A stretch of DNA of 64,000 nt from the NCBI RefSeq assembly GCF_051513965.1, contig NZ_CP195847.1:682001-746000 (forward strand), in the 5' to 3' direction. Shown here piece after piece: positions 7,417 through 15,755 of the stretch. The notes under the pieces are model-generated. The model did not search any database and had not been told where the DNA came from. It worked only from the letters and a program-made list of their open reading frames with translations. The position numbers and the translations under genes are program-made. Positions within the stretch are counted from its first letter, which is position 1; the number at the start of each line of letters is the position of its first letter. This DNA is from Paramicrobacterium sp051513965. GTDB taxonomy: Bacteria; Actinomycetota; Actinomycetes; Actinomycetales; Microbacteriaceae.

Positions 7417-9153
7417 GTGAAGCTTATTGAAGTTACGGTTCAGAATTACCGTTCGATTGCGGCTCAAACTAAGTTTACGGTTGAGGATCTCACAACGCTT
7501 GTAGGCCCCAACAATGAAGGTAAGTCAAATCTTCTCAGAGCTCTTGCTTTGGGGATGGATATCATCAGGCGTTGGAGCGTTGCCCCACCAAATACTGTAA
7601 AGGGCGGAGAGGTTTCGGGCCCTTCTGCAATGAGCTTTTTGCGGAGCAAGCGGGTCCGCGGTGGTGGTCAACTCGTTAGCGGGTACAGGTGGAGTGATGA
7701 CTATCCTCTTGCGAAGCAAGGCAGTAAAGGTACACGCCCAACGCTACTGAGACTGAAGTTCAAACTGGATGACGAGGAAGTCCGCGCATTCAACGAGGAG
7801 ACTGGGATAGCCAGTAACGGTGAACTCCCAGTCGAGATCACCCTCGGCCGCCTTTCTGTGACGTTCGGTGTTGTAAAACCTGGGCGAGGAGCTGCCACCC
7901 ATCGAGCAAAGTCTCAAGAGATTGCAGAATTCATCGCAGCACGCATCTCATTGGTGTCGGTCCCAGCTGTTCGCACAAGCGACCAGGCTCTTGCGCTTGT
8001 CAATGAACTAGTACGGATTCGAACTCGGTCTCTGCTGAACAGTGATGAGTATCAGAAGCTGACGGCACGACTCAATCAACTCCGTAGCGAAGCCGTCGGG
8101 GCGGTCGGCAATGATCTTGCAAACTCAGTTAAGCGATACATTCCGTCGATCCAGACTATTGAGCTTCACGACACTGACTTTGAGCGCTCCAACTCAATTG
8201 AAGACCTCTCCTTGCATGACGGCACAGCTACTTCAATTGAAAGCAAAGGAGACGGTATTAAGAGTCTTGTGACGATGGCACTAATTCATGAGCTGGCGCA
8301 AGAACGCTCTCAAGGTCATAGCTTTGTGCTTGCCGTGGATGAACCGGAGGCTCATTTACATCCGGCATCCGTTCATGAGTTGCAGATTCTGTTCCAAGAG
8401 TTGGCCATCAAGCAGCAAGTAATTCTCGCTACGCACAACCCCGTTTTTGTGAACCGAGAACGAGTCTCGTCGAATATTCTTGTAATGGAAAACTCTGCAC
8501 GTCCTGCGCGAAATGTCGCAGTTATCCGAGAAGCGTTGGGCGTGGAACTCAGTGACAATCTGCATTCCGCAGAGACGATAGTCCTAGTTGAAGGCGTGAG
8601 CGACGAGAAGGTGCTTTCCGCGATCCTTGGTAGTCTCGAGCCAAGCCTTCAGCAAGATATCAAAGCCGGCCGCCTCGTATTCAAAGCAACGCGAGGTGCC
8701 GGAAAAATGCGAAACCAAATTCAGCGGGAAAAATCAACAGCTTGCCGCATCCTCGCTGTTCTTGATGACGATGTAACGGGTCGGGCAGAGGCAAAGCTTA
8801 TCCAAGAAATGGGTATGCTCCCGAGTGAGAATGTCTTCCTGTTAGGTGGGCGAAAGACCCAGGCCGAACTCGAGGATCTCATACTGCCAGACATCTATGT
8901 CGAAGCGCTGAGTCGTGAGTTTGGGCGCACGTTTGAAACCAGGCACTTTTTAAGTCGAAGTCATAAGTGGTCAAAGAATTTCGAAGATGCCGCGAGGATT
9001 CTTGGGATTGTCCAGACAGGCGAAGAACTCCTAGACCGGGGAAAGACTGTCATTGCTCAAGCTGTAGAAGAGGCTACTGATGCCGCCTACCGTCCCGACG
9101 GCGCAGAGCATCTTAAGGCGCTTTGTGGGTTGATCAATCAGACAGAACATTAA
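7417..9153 (+). CDS. OLD-family ATP-dependent endonuclease (ATPase plus TOPRIM)
   Basis: 578 aa from a GTG start. The N-terminal ABC/SMC-like ATPase has Walker A GPNNEGKSN (30-38), a Walker B VDEPEAHLHP near residue 307, and a switch LATHNP near 337. The C-terminal TOPRIM domain shows LVEGVSDEKVL (about 389-399) and LAVLDDDVTGRA (about 446-457), the metal-binding acidic residues of OLD nucleases. Length and layout match OLD proteins such as GajA of the Gabija system, but no UvrD-like helicase (GajB) follows. It is therefore either a solitary class 1 OLD nuclease or a system that has lost its partner. The coding DNA is clearly poorer in G+C than everything downstream, pointing to recent transfer. 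Antiphage function is inferred from the family and setting. Confidence 0.85.
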   Translation: MKLIEVTVQNYRSIAAQTKFTVEDLTTLVGPNNEGKSNLLRALALGMDIIRRWSVAPPNTVKGGEVSGPSAMSFLRSKRVRGGGQLVSGYRWSDDYPLAKQGSKGTRPTLLRLKFKLDDEEVRAFNEETGIASNGELPVEITLGRLSVTFGVVKPGRGAATHRAKSQEIAEFIAARISLVSVPAVRTSDQALALVNELVRIRTRSLLNSDEYQKLTARLNQLRSEAVGAVGNDLANSVKRYIPSIQTIELHDTDFERSNSIEDLSLHDGTATSIESKGDGIKSLVTMALIHELAQERSQGHSFVLAVDEPEAHLHPASVHELQILFQELAIKQQVILATHNPVFVNRERVSSNILVMENSARPARNVAVIREALGVELSDNLHSAETIVLVEGVSDEKVLSAILGSLEPSLQQDIKAGRLVFKATRGAGKMRNQIQREKSTACRILAVLDDDVTGRAEAKLIQEMGMLPSENVFLLGGRKTQAELEDLILPDIYVEALSREFGRTFETRHFLSRSHKWSKNFEDAARILGIVQTGEELLDRGKTVIAQAVEEATDAAYRPDGAEHLKALCGLINQTEH

Positions 9154-9726
9154 GGGATGAGCGCTCATAGATCCAGGGCCTCTCAGGTGGTGCGTGAAGC
9201 CACAGCAGAGGTCTTGACTATTCAGCGAGACAGAAGAGCTCGATGTTCGGAGCACGGTCTCCCATCATAAACCCACCTAAATCACCCGCCAGCGACCGGC
9301 TGCAATCGGACTAGGCGAACCGCCCAGATCCCTATAAACACAAGGGGGCTCGAGGGGTTCCGCGACAACAAGGTTCGGCGATCTGGATCTACGACCGCCA
9401 AGGGGTCGCTGGTTCAAATCGCAGCTACCTGGCTAAGCGCTTTCTCACGACAACGCTTTTTGGTGTCGCAAGACAGTGTTGGCTCAATCATGTCTACTCG
9501 TTGCTCCCGCAGCTCTCTTCGGACACCAAGCGCAGGATGGTGCCGGTATGGCTCGGCTAGCGCTTAGGTGATCAGGCAACATTGTTGGCAATCGTCGACA
9601 GGGTTCACCACGCTCGAAGTCTGCGGCGCGGCATCTCGGCGACAACGATGGCACGGTCCAAGCGTGCCAGAACGGTAGACACGGTACGGCTACATGACTC
9701 CCACATTGGGGGTTTAAATCTTCGCA
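9154..9726. other. Non-coding island edge with tRNA-like fragments
   Basis: No convincing gene in about 570 bp. Position 9391-9432 contains AAGGGGTCGCTGGTTCAAAT, which looks like the variable/T-arm part of a tRNA, but the distal T-stem does not pair properly. A second fragment near 9662-9726 carries a GGTAGACAC D-arm-like string and a GGTTTAAATC T-loop-like string without a closing acceptor stem. They could be decayed attachment-site scars at the edge of the island, or chance. Base composition shifts to the chromosomal average after this stretch. Confidence 0.25.
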
Positions 9727-10137
9727 ATGGGTCGACGGTCTGTCGCTAACGTTGAAGACGTGTCTGATGTCGTTCCAACCCCGCCGCCACCAGGTTTCTA
9801 CCCTGACCAATATGGTCAGTCACGCTGGTGGGACGGAACCAAGTGGACTGAGCACACCACGTATGTGGCTCCATACGCGTATCGCCCTGGTCAGAAGTGG
9901 GCCTCAACCGCGTACTTGCTGCTGTTCTTCCTCGGGGGATTTGGAGCGCACCATTTCTATCTCGGCAAGGTAGGAAGCGGGATCGTGTTCATCATTCTCT
10001 GGTGGGTGGGATGGGCAACGACTGGAATTGGTCTCGGCATACTTTTGCTATTTGCCTGCGCGATTTGGCTCATCGTAGATATTGTGACGATTCCGTCGAC
10101 AGTTCGAGCCCTTAACGCACGGATGCTAGTTCGGTAG
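9727..10137 (+). CDS. DUF2510/TM2 domain membrane protein
   Basis: 136 aa. Residues about 20-40 match the DUF2510 motif (PPGFYPDQYG, RWWDGTKWTEH), common near the N-terminus of actinobacterial membrane proteins. Residues about 58-130 form a TM2 domain with the GAHHFYLG signature between two hydrophobic helices. Function unknown for both families. The ATG at 9727 has no obvious ribosome binding site. An in-frame GTG at 9760 would give a start closer to the DUF2510 motif and may be the true one. It stands alone at the edge between the accessory island and the core. Confidence 0.75.
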   Translation: MGRRSVANVEDVSDVVPTPPPPGFYPDQYGQSRWWDGTKWTEHTTYVAPYAYRPGQKWASTAYLLLFFLGGFGAHHFYLGKVGSGIVFIILWWVGWATTGIGLGILLLFACAIWLIVDIVTIPSTVRALNARMLVR

Positions 10138-10148
10138 GTCGAAGGGCG

Positions 10149-11291
10149 TCAGGAGTTTGCGAGGTCGGCGGCGAGGCGGCGGCCGCACTCCTTCAGGAGG
10201 CGGGCCGGCTCTGCGAGGCAGATCTCGAGGTTCGGCTCTACGTCGGTGAGGGCGTACGTGGCGCGGATTCCGGCGTTCGTGAGCGTCTCGTCGTCGAGCT
10301 CGTTCGCGCCACAGACCGCCACGACCGGGACGTTTCGTTCCCGGGCGTAGGCCGCGACTCCTGCGGGCGCTTTGCCGTGCAGAGTCTGCAGGTCGAGCTT
10401 CCCCTCGCCGGTGACGAGGAGGTCGGCCCCTTCGAACGCTTCCGCGAAGCCCACGAGGTCGAGGACCACGTCGACTCCCGGACGCATCGTGGCACCGAGA
10501 ACCGCGAGGGCCGCGTAGCCCATGCCGCCCGCTGCTCCCGCTCCGGGCTGCGTCGCCGCTTCGGCATCCACCAGGTCTGCGAAGCGGGAAAGAGCTGCGT
10601 CGAGCGTGGCGACATCGGCCTCGGACGCGCCCTTCTGCGGACCGTAGACCGCGGCCGCGCCATGGTCGCCCGTGAGCGGGTTGTTCACGTCGGTCGCGAG
10701 AATCACCTCGGCGTCAGCGATGCGCGGATCGAGACCGGACAGGTCGACGGTGACAGCGCGCTGGATTCCGCCTCCGCCGGGAGGAACGGGGGCTCCATCG
10801 GCATCCAGAATGCGAACGCCGAGGGCTTCGAGCATGCCGGCGCCGGCGTCGGTCGTGGCACTGCCGCCGACACCGAGGACGATGCTCGTCGCTCCGTCAT
10901 CGAGCGCTGCCTTGATGAGCTCACCGGTTCCGAGCGTCGTCGCGGCCAGTGCGTTGAGCTCCGACGCATCGAGGAGCGCGAGACCTGACGCGGTCGCCAT
11001 CTCGATGACCGCGGTCTCGCCCTTGACGGCGTACTCGGCGTCGACGGGGCGACCGATGGGACCGGTGACCGTGCGCGTGCGGGACTCGAAGCCAGCGGCC
11101 AAGGCCGCAGCTACCGTGCCATCGCCGCCGTCGGCGATCGGTACGGAGGAGATCCGAGCGTCAGGAATGACCTCGAGGATGCCCGAGGCAACGGCATCCG
11201 CCACCTCAGCCGCGCTCAGCGACCCCTTGAACTTGTCGGGAGCGATGACGATGTGCGGGGAACGGGCAGAGTCTCCGTCGAATGAAGCCAT
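10149..11291 (-). CDS. glxK: Glycerate kinase
   Basis: 380 aa from the ATG at 11291. It phosphorylates glycerate with ATP (GlxK/GarK family, normally to 2-phosphoglycerate), linking glyoxylate/glycerate use to glycolysis. Family features are APDKFKGSLSA (17-27), IADGGDGT (53-60), a glycine-rich VLGVGGSATTDAGAG, GAAGGMGYA and LLVTGEGKLDLQT. The length equals the family norm. It sits alone, converging on the TM2 gene; upstream lies vapBC in the same direction 17 bp away. An open frame extends further upstream but overlaps vapC and lacks homology, so the internal ATG was chosen. Confidence 0.93.
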   Translation of the reverse strand: MASFDGDSARSPHIVIAPDKFKGSLSAAEVADAVASGILEVIPDARISSVPIADGGDGTVAAALAAGFESRTRTVTGPIGRPVDAEYAVKGETAVIEMATASGLALLDASELNALAATTLGTGELIKAALDDGATSIVLGVGGSATTDAGAGMLEALGVRILDADGAPVPPGGGGIQRAVTVDLSGLDPRIADAEVILATDVNNPLTGDHGAAAVYGPQKGASEADVATLDAALSRFADLVDAEAATQPGAGAAGGMGYAALAVLGATMRPGVDVVLDLVGFAEAFEGADLLVTGEGKLDLQTLHGKAPAGVAAYARERNVPVVAVCGANELDDETLTNAGIRATYALTDVEPNLEICLAEPARLLKECGRRLAADLANS

Positions 11292-11308
11292 GAGGTTCAG
11301 CTTAGCGA

Positions 11309-11749
11309 TCAGGTCGTCGCGCTCGTGGGGTCGAAGAACTGCACGCCGGGAAAGCGCGAGAATCCCCGGTCGGCCGTCGCCACCCGCGCGCCATTCGCGA
11401 TGGCCGCAGCGGCGATGAGCGCATCGGGAATGAGATTCCCCTTGATTCCAGCGTCGTGGGTCACGAAATCGTTCAGTGTGGCCCAGATCTCGGACGAGCT
11501 TCGGATCCACCTCGCGCGAGGCGCCGTCGCCAGAATGTCGACGAACTCGAGCGCGACACGAGTGTCTGCGGGACGGACCATGATGCGCGGGTGCGTGACG
11601 ATCCGCACGAACCCGGCGAGCACCGGATCGAAGAGCGCAAGCTCCTCGCGGCCGCTCAACGTGCTCGTGAGCCAGCGCGAATACTCCTCGTGATGGGGCG
11701 AAGCCTCGTCGAACGCATACACAAGCACGTTGACGTCGGGCAGAATCAT
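11309..11749 (-). CDS. vapC: VapC-type PIN-domain toxin (ribonuclease)
   Basis: 146 aa PIN domain. The acidic metal-site residues are visible at D5 (LPDVNVLVYA), D109 (NLIPDALIAA) and D127 (VATADRGF). The usual second acidic residue around 43-46 is not evident (DPVLAGFVRIVTHPR), as in some members of the VTHPR-type VapC group. It is predicted to cut RNA when released from its antitoxin. The ATG overlaps the antitoxin stop (ATGA), the normal vapBC coupling. Target RNA unknown. Confidence 0.88.
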   Translation of the reverse strand: MILPDVNVLVYAFDEASPHHEEYSRWLTSTLSGREELALFDPVLAGFVRIVTHPRIMVRPADTRVALEFVDILATAPRARWIRSSSEIWATLNDFVTHDAGIKGNLIPDALIAAAAIANGARVATADRGFSRFPGVQFFDPTSATT

Positions 11750-11976
11750 CGGACGTCGTCCATGGCATCGAGCACGGCGTCTTTGTCATCGAGGTCGACG
11801 CGATATCCGCCACTGTTCCAGGTAGGAAGGATGGGCGCATGCCATTGCTCGTGATGTGACTCCAGATGCGCGCGCAGTGACTCCTCGACGATGCTCGTGA
11901 CCGTCCGGTTTTCCGCGCGAGCGCGGCGCTTGAGCTCAGCCATGAGAGCATCCGGCAGATTCATCGTCGTCTTCAT
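11746..11976 (-). CDS. vapB: VapB-type ribbon-helix-helix antitoxin
   Basis: 76 aa from the ATG at 11976 (MKTTMNLPDALM). Residues 1-45 form an RHH DNA-binding fold (TMNLPDALMAELKRRARAEN, then VTSIVEESLRAHLE). The C-terminal tail with W, Y and acidic residues would wrap the PIN toxin. Another in-frame ATG at 11988 gives four more residues and could be used from a leaderless transcript. It is the first gene of the vapBC operon and presumably autorepresses through the palindrome at its start. Confidence 0.85.
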   Translation of the reverse strand: MKTTMNLPDALMAELKRRARAENRTVTSIVEESLRAHLESHHEQWHAPILPTWNSGGYRVDLDDKDAVLDAMDDVR

Positions 11977-12010
11977 ATGGTTAACCATACGTGACGATAT
12001 GGCGATATGG
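11976..12010 (-). promoter_or_regulatory. Probable vapBC operator/promoter
   Basis: A 14-bp palindrome TATGGTTAACCATA (11976-11989) abuts the vapB start. Just upstream are two near-identical 8-mers (GATATGGC, plus strand, 11996-12011). A TATCGT (minus strand, 11999-11994) could serve as the -10 box, placing the transcript start at or near the ATG at 11988. RHH antitoxins usually bind such short palindromes. Confidence 0.5.
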
Positions 12011-12733
12011 CTAGGGCTTTGCCCGGGCGCGCTGGGTGAGCCGCACGCCACCCCAGATCAGCAGGAAGAGCACCGCGAAAGCCACCGCGAACACCGCGAA
12101 TGACGGCATCCACCCGGTGAGAATCGGCAGCACCGCCGCGAGCAGCGCGCCACACACGAGCGCGAGCACGACGAGCCCGCCGAAGAACAGCACGCGCTTG
12201 GCGACCGGGCGCTCGCCGCGCATGATCGCCGTGGTCGGCAGGGTCTCGGGGCGGCGCTCCGGGGCGTGCTGGTGCTCGAACCACTCCGGCGCGGCCTTCG
12301 TGTCGGCGCGCGGCGTGATGATGATCGAGTCCGTCACGACCGGGGGAGCGAGCGGGTCCACGACCACCACCGAGAGCGATTCGATCTCGGCGCGGATCGC
12401 CTGAAAATCTTCGTCATACTGGTCGTCGCTGTCGAGGATGACGTCGGTCTGCCCCTTCAGCGTCACGAGCGTACTCGACTCGTACACCGTCCACGCGGCG
12501 CGAATGTCGTCGTACCGCTGCGCGTACTCCCACGCGTGCGCGTCGCTCAGCTTCTCGGCACGAATCGAGAACGCGTACTCTCCGTTCACGCGCCAGACAG
12601 AGCGCTCACCGTCGTGCTCGACGCGGCGCCCGAGCGACTCGGCGAGCTCGTCGAGACGCGTCTGAATGTAGGTCACGAGCTGCTCATGCTCACCCGAGAT
12701 GAAGAACAGCGCTTGATACGGAGTGTCTGTCAC
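12011..12733 (-). CDS. Hypothetical membrane protein
   Basis: About 240 aa from the GTG at 12733; the frame also allows a GTG at 12781 (256 aa). Neither has a clear ribosome binding site, and the compact domain begins at VTDTPYQALFF. Residues 1-130 are soluble alpha/beta, rich in charged residues, with no recognised family. A proline-rich linker leads to two C-terminal transmembrane helices (about 180-205 and 212-232) and a short basic tail. This suggests a cytoplasmic domain anchored by a C-terminal hairpin. It lies between vapBC and arcA on the same strand, with a terminator separating it from arcA. Confidence 0.6.
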   Translation of the reverse strand: MTDTPYQALFFISGEHEQLVTYIQTRLDELAESLGRRVEHDGERSVWRVNGEYAFSIRAEKLSDAHAWEYAQRYDDIRAAWTVYESSTLVTLKGQTDVILDSDDQYDEDFQAIRAEIESLSVVVVDPLAPPVVTDSIIITPRADTKAAPEWFEHQHAPERRPETLPTTAIMRGERPVAKRVLFFGGLVVLALVCGALLAAVLPILTGWMPSFAVFAVAFAVLFLLIWGGVRLTQRARAKP

Positions 12734-12806
12734 GGAGTCAATCGTGGCAATGTTCGGCGCGCTGAACAAGCTGAGCGCCACGATCGGTCACGCGAGAAGA
12801 GGCGAA

Positions 12807-12839
12807 AGGATGCCGCGGAGCGACGCTCCGCGGCATCCT
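12807..12839 (-). terminator. Terminator downstream of arcA
   Basis: A near-perfect hairpin: the arm AGGATGCCGCGGAGCG (12807-12822) pairs with 12824-12839, closing on a very tight loop. It lies 6 bases after the arcA stop in the direction of transcription. The minus strand then continues CCTTTCGCCTCTTCTC, a pyrimidine-rich but not pure T tract. Confidence 0.7.
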
Positions 12840-12844
12840 CACCC

Positions 12845-14092
12845 TCAATAACCGACCGGCTCGCGAATGATCGGGCACGTCATGCAGTGACCACCGCCGC
12901 GCCCGCGACCGAGCTCCGCACCGACGATCGGGAGCACCTCGATGCCCGCCTTCGCGAGCAGATCGTTCGTCTTCGTGTTGCGATCGTACGTATACACGAC
13001 GCCCGGCTTCAGCGCGACGGCGTTGTTGCCGCTGTCCCACTGCTGCCGCTCCGACTCATAGATGTCGCCCGCCGTCTCGATGACGCGCAGAGAGTCGAGG
13101 TTCAGCGCAGACGCGACCACGTCGGTGAACGGTGTCTCGCCGTGATCGGTGATGTGGAGCGGCGCGCCACCCGTGCCCGGGCGGAGCGTGAACGTGTGGA
13201 CGCGCTCCATGATGCGCGGGTAGAGGGTGACGGCATCCGTGTCGACAAACGTGAAGACGGTGTCGAGGTGCATCGCCGACCGCAGCTTCGGCATGCCCGC
13301 CACGATCACCTGGTCGACATCGCCGCCTTCGAAGAGGGATGCCGCAACCTGAGTGATGGCCTGGCGAGACGTGCGCTCGCTCATTCCCATGAGCACGGTG
13401 CGGTTGCCGACCGGCATGATGTCGCCACCCTCGAAGGTCGCAGCTCCCCAGTCCTTATCGGGGTCGCCCCACCAGATCTTCGAGCCGACGAAGTCGGGGT
13501 GGTGCTGGTAGATCGCCTTCATGAGAAGCGTCTCGTCATGCCGGGCCGGCCAGTACAGCGGGTTCAGGGTGACGCCGCTGTACAGCCAGCAGGTCGTGTC
13601 ACGCGTATAGAGCGTGTTCGGCACCGGCGGCACCAGGTACTCCTGCGCGCCGACGCCCTCGCGGACGAGCGCGATGTAGCCGTTGCGGTAGTCCTCCGGC
13701 AGGTCCGCGGTGGAGAGCCCGCCGATGAGAAACACCGCGAGCTGCCGTGCCGAGAGCGACTCGAGAAAGGCGCGGGTCGAGTCGACGAGGCCGAGCCCGA
13801 CCTCATTCGGGATGATCTTGCGGTCGAGAAGCCACGAACGCGCCTCGGGAATCTCCATCGTCTCGGTGAGCAGATCGTGCAGCTCGACGACCTCGACATC
13901 GTGCGAGCGCAGACTCGCCACGAAATCGGCGTGATCACGCTGGGCGTTCTCGACCCAGAGCACGTCGTCGAACAGCAGATCGTCTGAGTTCGACGGCGTG
14001 AGCCGCTGGTGGGCGAGACCGGGAGCGCACACAAGAACCTTGCGCAGTGCTCCAACCTCGGAATGGACGCCGTACGCGGATGAAGTCGACAT
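12845..14092 (-). CDS. arcA: Arginine deiminase
   Basis: 415 aa. It hydrolyses L-arginine to citrulline and ammonia, the first step of the ADI pathway. Guanidino-modifying enzyme motifs are clear: FEGGD (binding acid), MHLDTVFTFVD (catalytic His and Asp) and the C-terminal GGGHCMTCP with the nucleophilic Cys at 403 next to His402. The length is normal for ArcA. The start ATG at 14092 has an AAAGG ribosome binding site. It lies 11 bp after arcD in the same direction. arcB (ornithine carbamoyltransferase) and arcC (carbamate kinase) are not in the window, so the ATP-yielding half of the pathway must be elsewhere or absent. Confidence 0.95.
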   Translation of the reverse strand: MSTSSAYGVHSEVGALRKVLVCAPGLAHQRLTPSNSDDLLFDDVLWVENAQRDHADFVASLRSHDVEVVELHDLLTETMEIPEARSWLLDRKIIPNEVGLGLVDSTRAFLESLSARQLAVFLIGGLSTADLPEDYRNGYIALVREGVGAQEYLVPPVPNTLYTRDTTCWLYSGVTLNPLYWPARHDETLLMKAIYQHHPDFVGSKIWWGDPDKDWGAATFEGGDIMPVGNRTVLMGMSERTSRQAITQVAASLFEGGDVDQVIVAGMPKLRSAMHLDTVFTFVDTDAVTLYPRIMERVHTFTLRPGTGGAPLHITDHGETPFTDVVASALNLDSLRVIETAGDIYESERQQWDSGNNAVALKPGVVYTYDRNTKTNDLLAKAGIEVLPIVGAELGRGRGGGHCMTCPIIREPVGY

Positions 14093-14103
14093 GGCTGCCT
14101 TTC

Positions 14104-15555
14104 TCAGAGTTGAACGTATCCGGTTGCGAGGCCGACGATGCCTGCGACAGCGCCGACGATGACGATGATGAAGACGACGACTCCCGGAGTCGTGAACACA
14201 CGGGCACGCAGCTCGCGGCGCGTGATGATGTAGAGAATCGTCGCGGGAGCGAGAAGGATGCACGCCAGAAGCAGAAACTCCAGACCGGCCGCGTAGATCA
14301 GGAAGATCGTGTAGATGACGGTGAGCGCGCCGATGATCAGATCTTTCGTGCGTCCCTTCGCGGCATCCCCCGTGTAGCTGTCTCGCGTCACGGCGATCTT
14401 GAAGCTGTAGAGGGCGACGAGCGCGAACGGCACGAGCGACAGCGCCGCCGTGAGGTCGAGCATGAAGTCGAGCGCTCCGTCGAGGAAGTACACGATGACG
14501 AGCAGCACCTGGATGAGCGCGGTGGTCAGAAGCACCGCGTTCTTCGGCACCCCGTGCTCGGAGACGCGGGAGAAGAGCTTCGGCATGTCGCGGTCCTTCG
14601 CAGCCGCGTACAGCACCTCGGACGAGAGCAGCGTCCACGCGAGGTAGGCGCCGAGCACCGAGATGATGAGGCCCGCACTGATGAACCAGGCGCCCCAGGG
14701 ACCGACGACGGCCTCGAGCACGCTGCCCACCGACGGCTGCCGCAGTTCGGCGATCTCGGCCTTGGGGAGGATGCCGTAGGAGATGATCGTGATCACGGCG
14801 AACAGCGCGAGTACGGAGAGGAAGCCGAGCACGGTGGCCCGCCCGACATCCTCACGGCGCTTCGCGTAGCGGGAGTAGACGCTCGCGCCTTCGATGCCGA
14901 GGAAGACGAAGACCGTGATGAGCATGGTGCCGCGGACCTGTGCGAACAGCGGCTCGCCGCCCACGTCGTATCCGCCGGTGAGGTTCTCCACGAAGACCGC
15001 CGGGTCGAACGCGACCAGAACGACGACGACGAAGAGCACGAGCGGAATGAGCTTGGCCGCGGTGACGATCGTGTTGATCGCGGCGGCCTCCTTCACCCCA
15101 CGCATCACGAGAAGCGCGAAGCCCCAGATGCAGAAGCTCGACACCAGCACCGCCCAGAACGTGTCACCGTCGCCGAACGCCGGAATGAGCGGCTTCAGCG
15201 TCGAGGTGATGAGCACCCAGTAGAAGGTGTTCCCGGCGCACGCGCTCGCCCAGAACCCGATGGCGGAGAGAAAACCGGGGTAGACGCCGAACCCGGTCTT
15301 CGCGTAGACGTACACCCCGTTGTCGAGGTCGGGTTTGCGGACCGCGAGCGTCTGGAAGGTCAGCGCCAGCATCAGCATCCCTGCACCTGCGATCGCCCAC
15401 GCGATCAGTGCGCCATACACCCCCGTCTGCGACGCGAACCGCTGGGGGAGGGTGAAGACGCCCGCTCCGACCATCGAACCGACGACCATCGCGGTCAGTG
15501 CCGGAACGCTCAGTTTGTTCACGGCGGAGGCTGTATTGTTCACGTCCGCGCTCAT
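14104..15555 (-). CDS. arcD: Arginine/ornithine antiporter (APA family)
   Basis: About 483 aa from the ATG at 15555; the frame is open further upstream to a TTG at 15663, but the extra residues are polar and unlike the family. About 12 transmembrane helices begin at LTAMVVGSMVGAGVFTLPQR, the substrate-binding helix 1 motif (GSMVGAGVF) of basic amino acid/polyamine antiporters. It exchanges external arginine for internal ornithine and is first in a two-gene operon with arcA, which supports that role over lysine or polyamine exchange. Confidence 0.88.
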   Translation of the reverse strand: MSADVNNTASAVNKLSVPALTAMVVGSMVGAGVFTLPQRFASQTGVYGALIAWAIAGAGMLMLALTFQTLAVRKPDLDNGVYVYAKTGFGVYPGFLSAIGFWASACAGNTFYWVLITSTLKPLIPAFGDGDTFWAVLVSSFCIWGFALLVMRGVKEAAAINTIVTAAKLIPLVLFVVVVLVAFDPAVFVENLTGGYDVGGEPLFAQVRGTMLITVFVFLGIEGASVYSRYAKRREDVGRATVLGFLSVLALFAVITIISYGILPKAEIAELRQPSVGSVLEAVVGPWGAWFISAGLIISVLGAYLAWTLLSSEVLYAAAKDRDMPKLFSRVSEHGVPKNAVLLTTALIQVLLVIVYFLDGALDFMLDLTAALSLVPFALVALYSFKIAVTRDSYTGDAAKGRTKDLIIGALTVIYTIFLIYAAGLEFLLLACILLAPATILYIITRRELRARVFTTPGVVVFIIVIVGAVAGIVGLATGYVQL

Positions 15556-15755
15556 CGCGGCATCCGTGCTTTCGACATTGTGACCGTTGAAACCCGGCGC
15601 ATTGTCTACTCCCGTGTAGTCGTCCTGAGTTACGCAGTGTTCCGGGCTGTGGCGCTTGCCCAACTCGAAACCGTTGTCTCAGACACTACTCGGAGCTCTG
15701 TCAGGAAGACAGAGGCAACCCAGTGTTAAATCGCGAGCTTTGCTCGAGGATGCCG

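Noticed and set aside
7417..9153. Complete Gabija system
   Set aside because: The nuclease fits GajA, but no helicase partner exists within the following non-coding 570 bp or the next genes.
9662..9726. Functional leucine-type tRNA gene
   Set aside because: D-arm- and T-loop-like strings occur, but the acceptor ends do not pair and no anticodon arm can be drawn.
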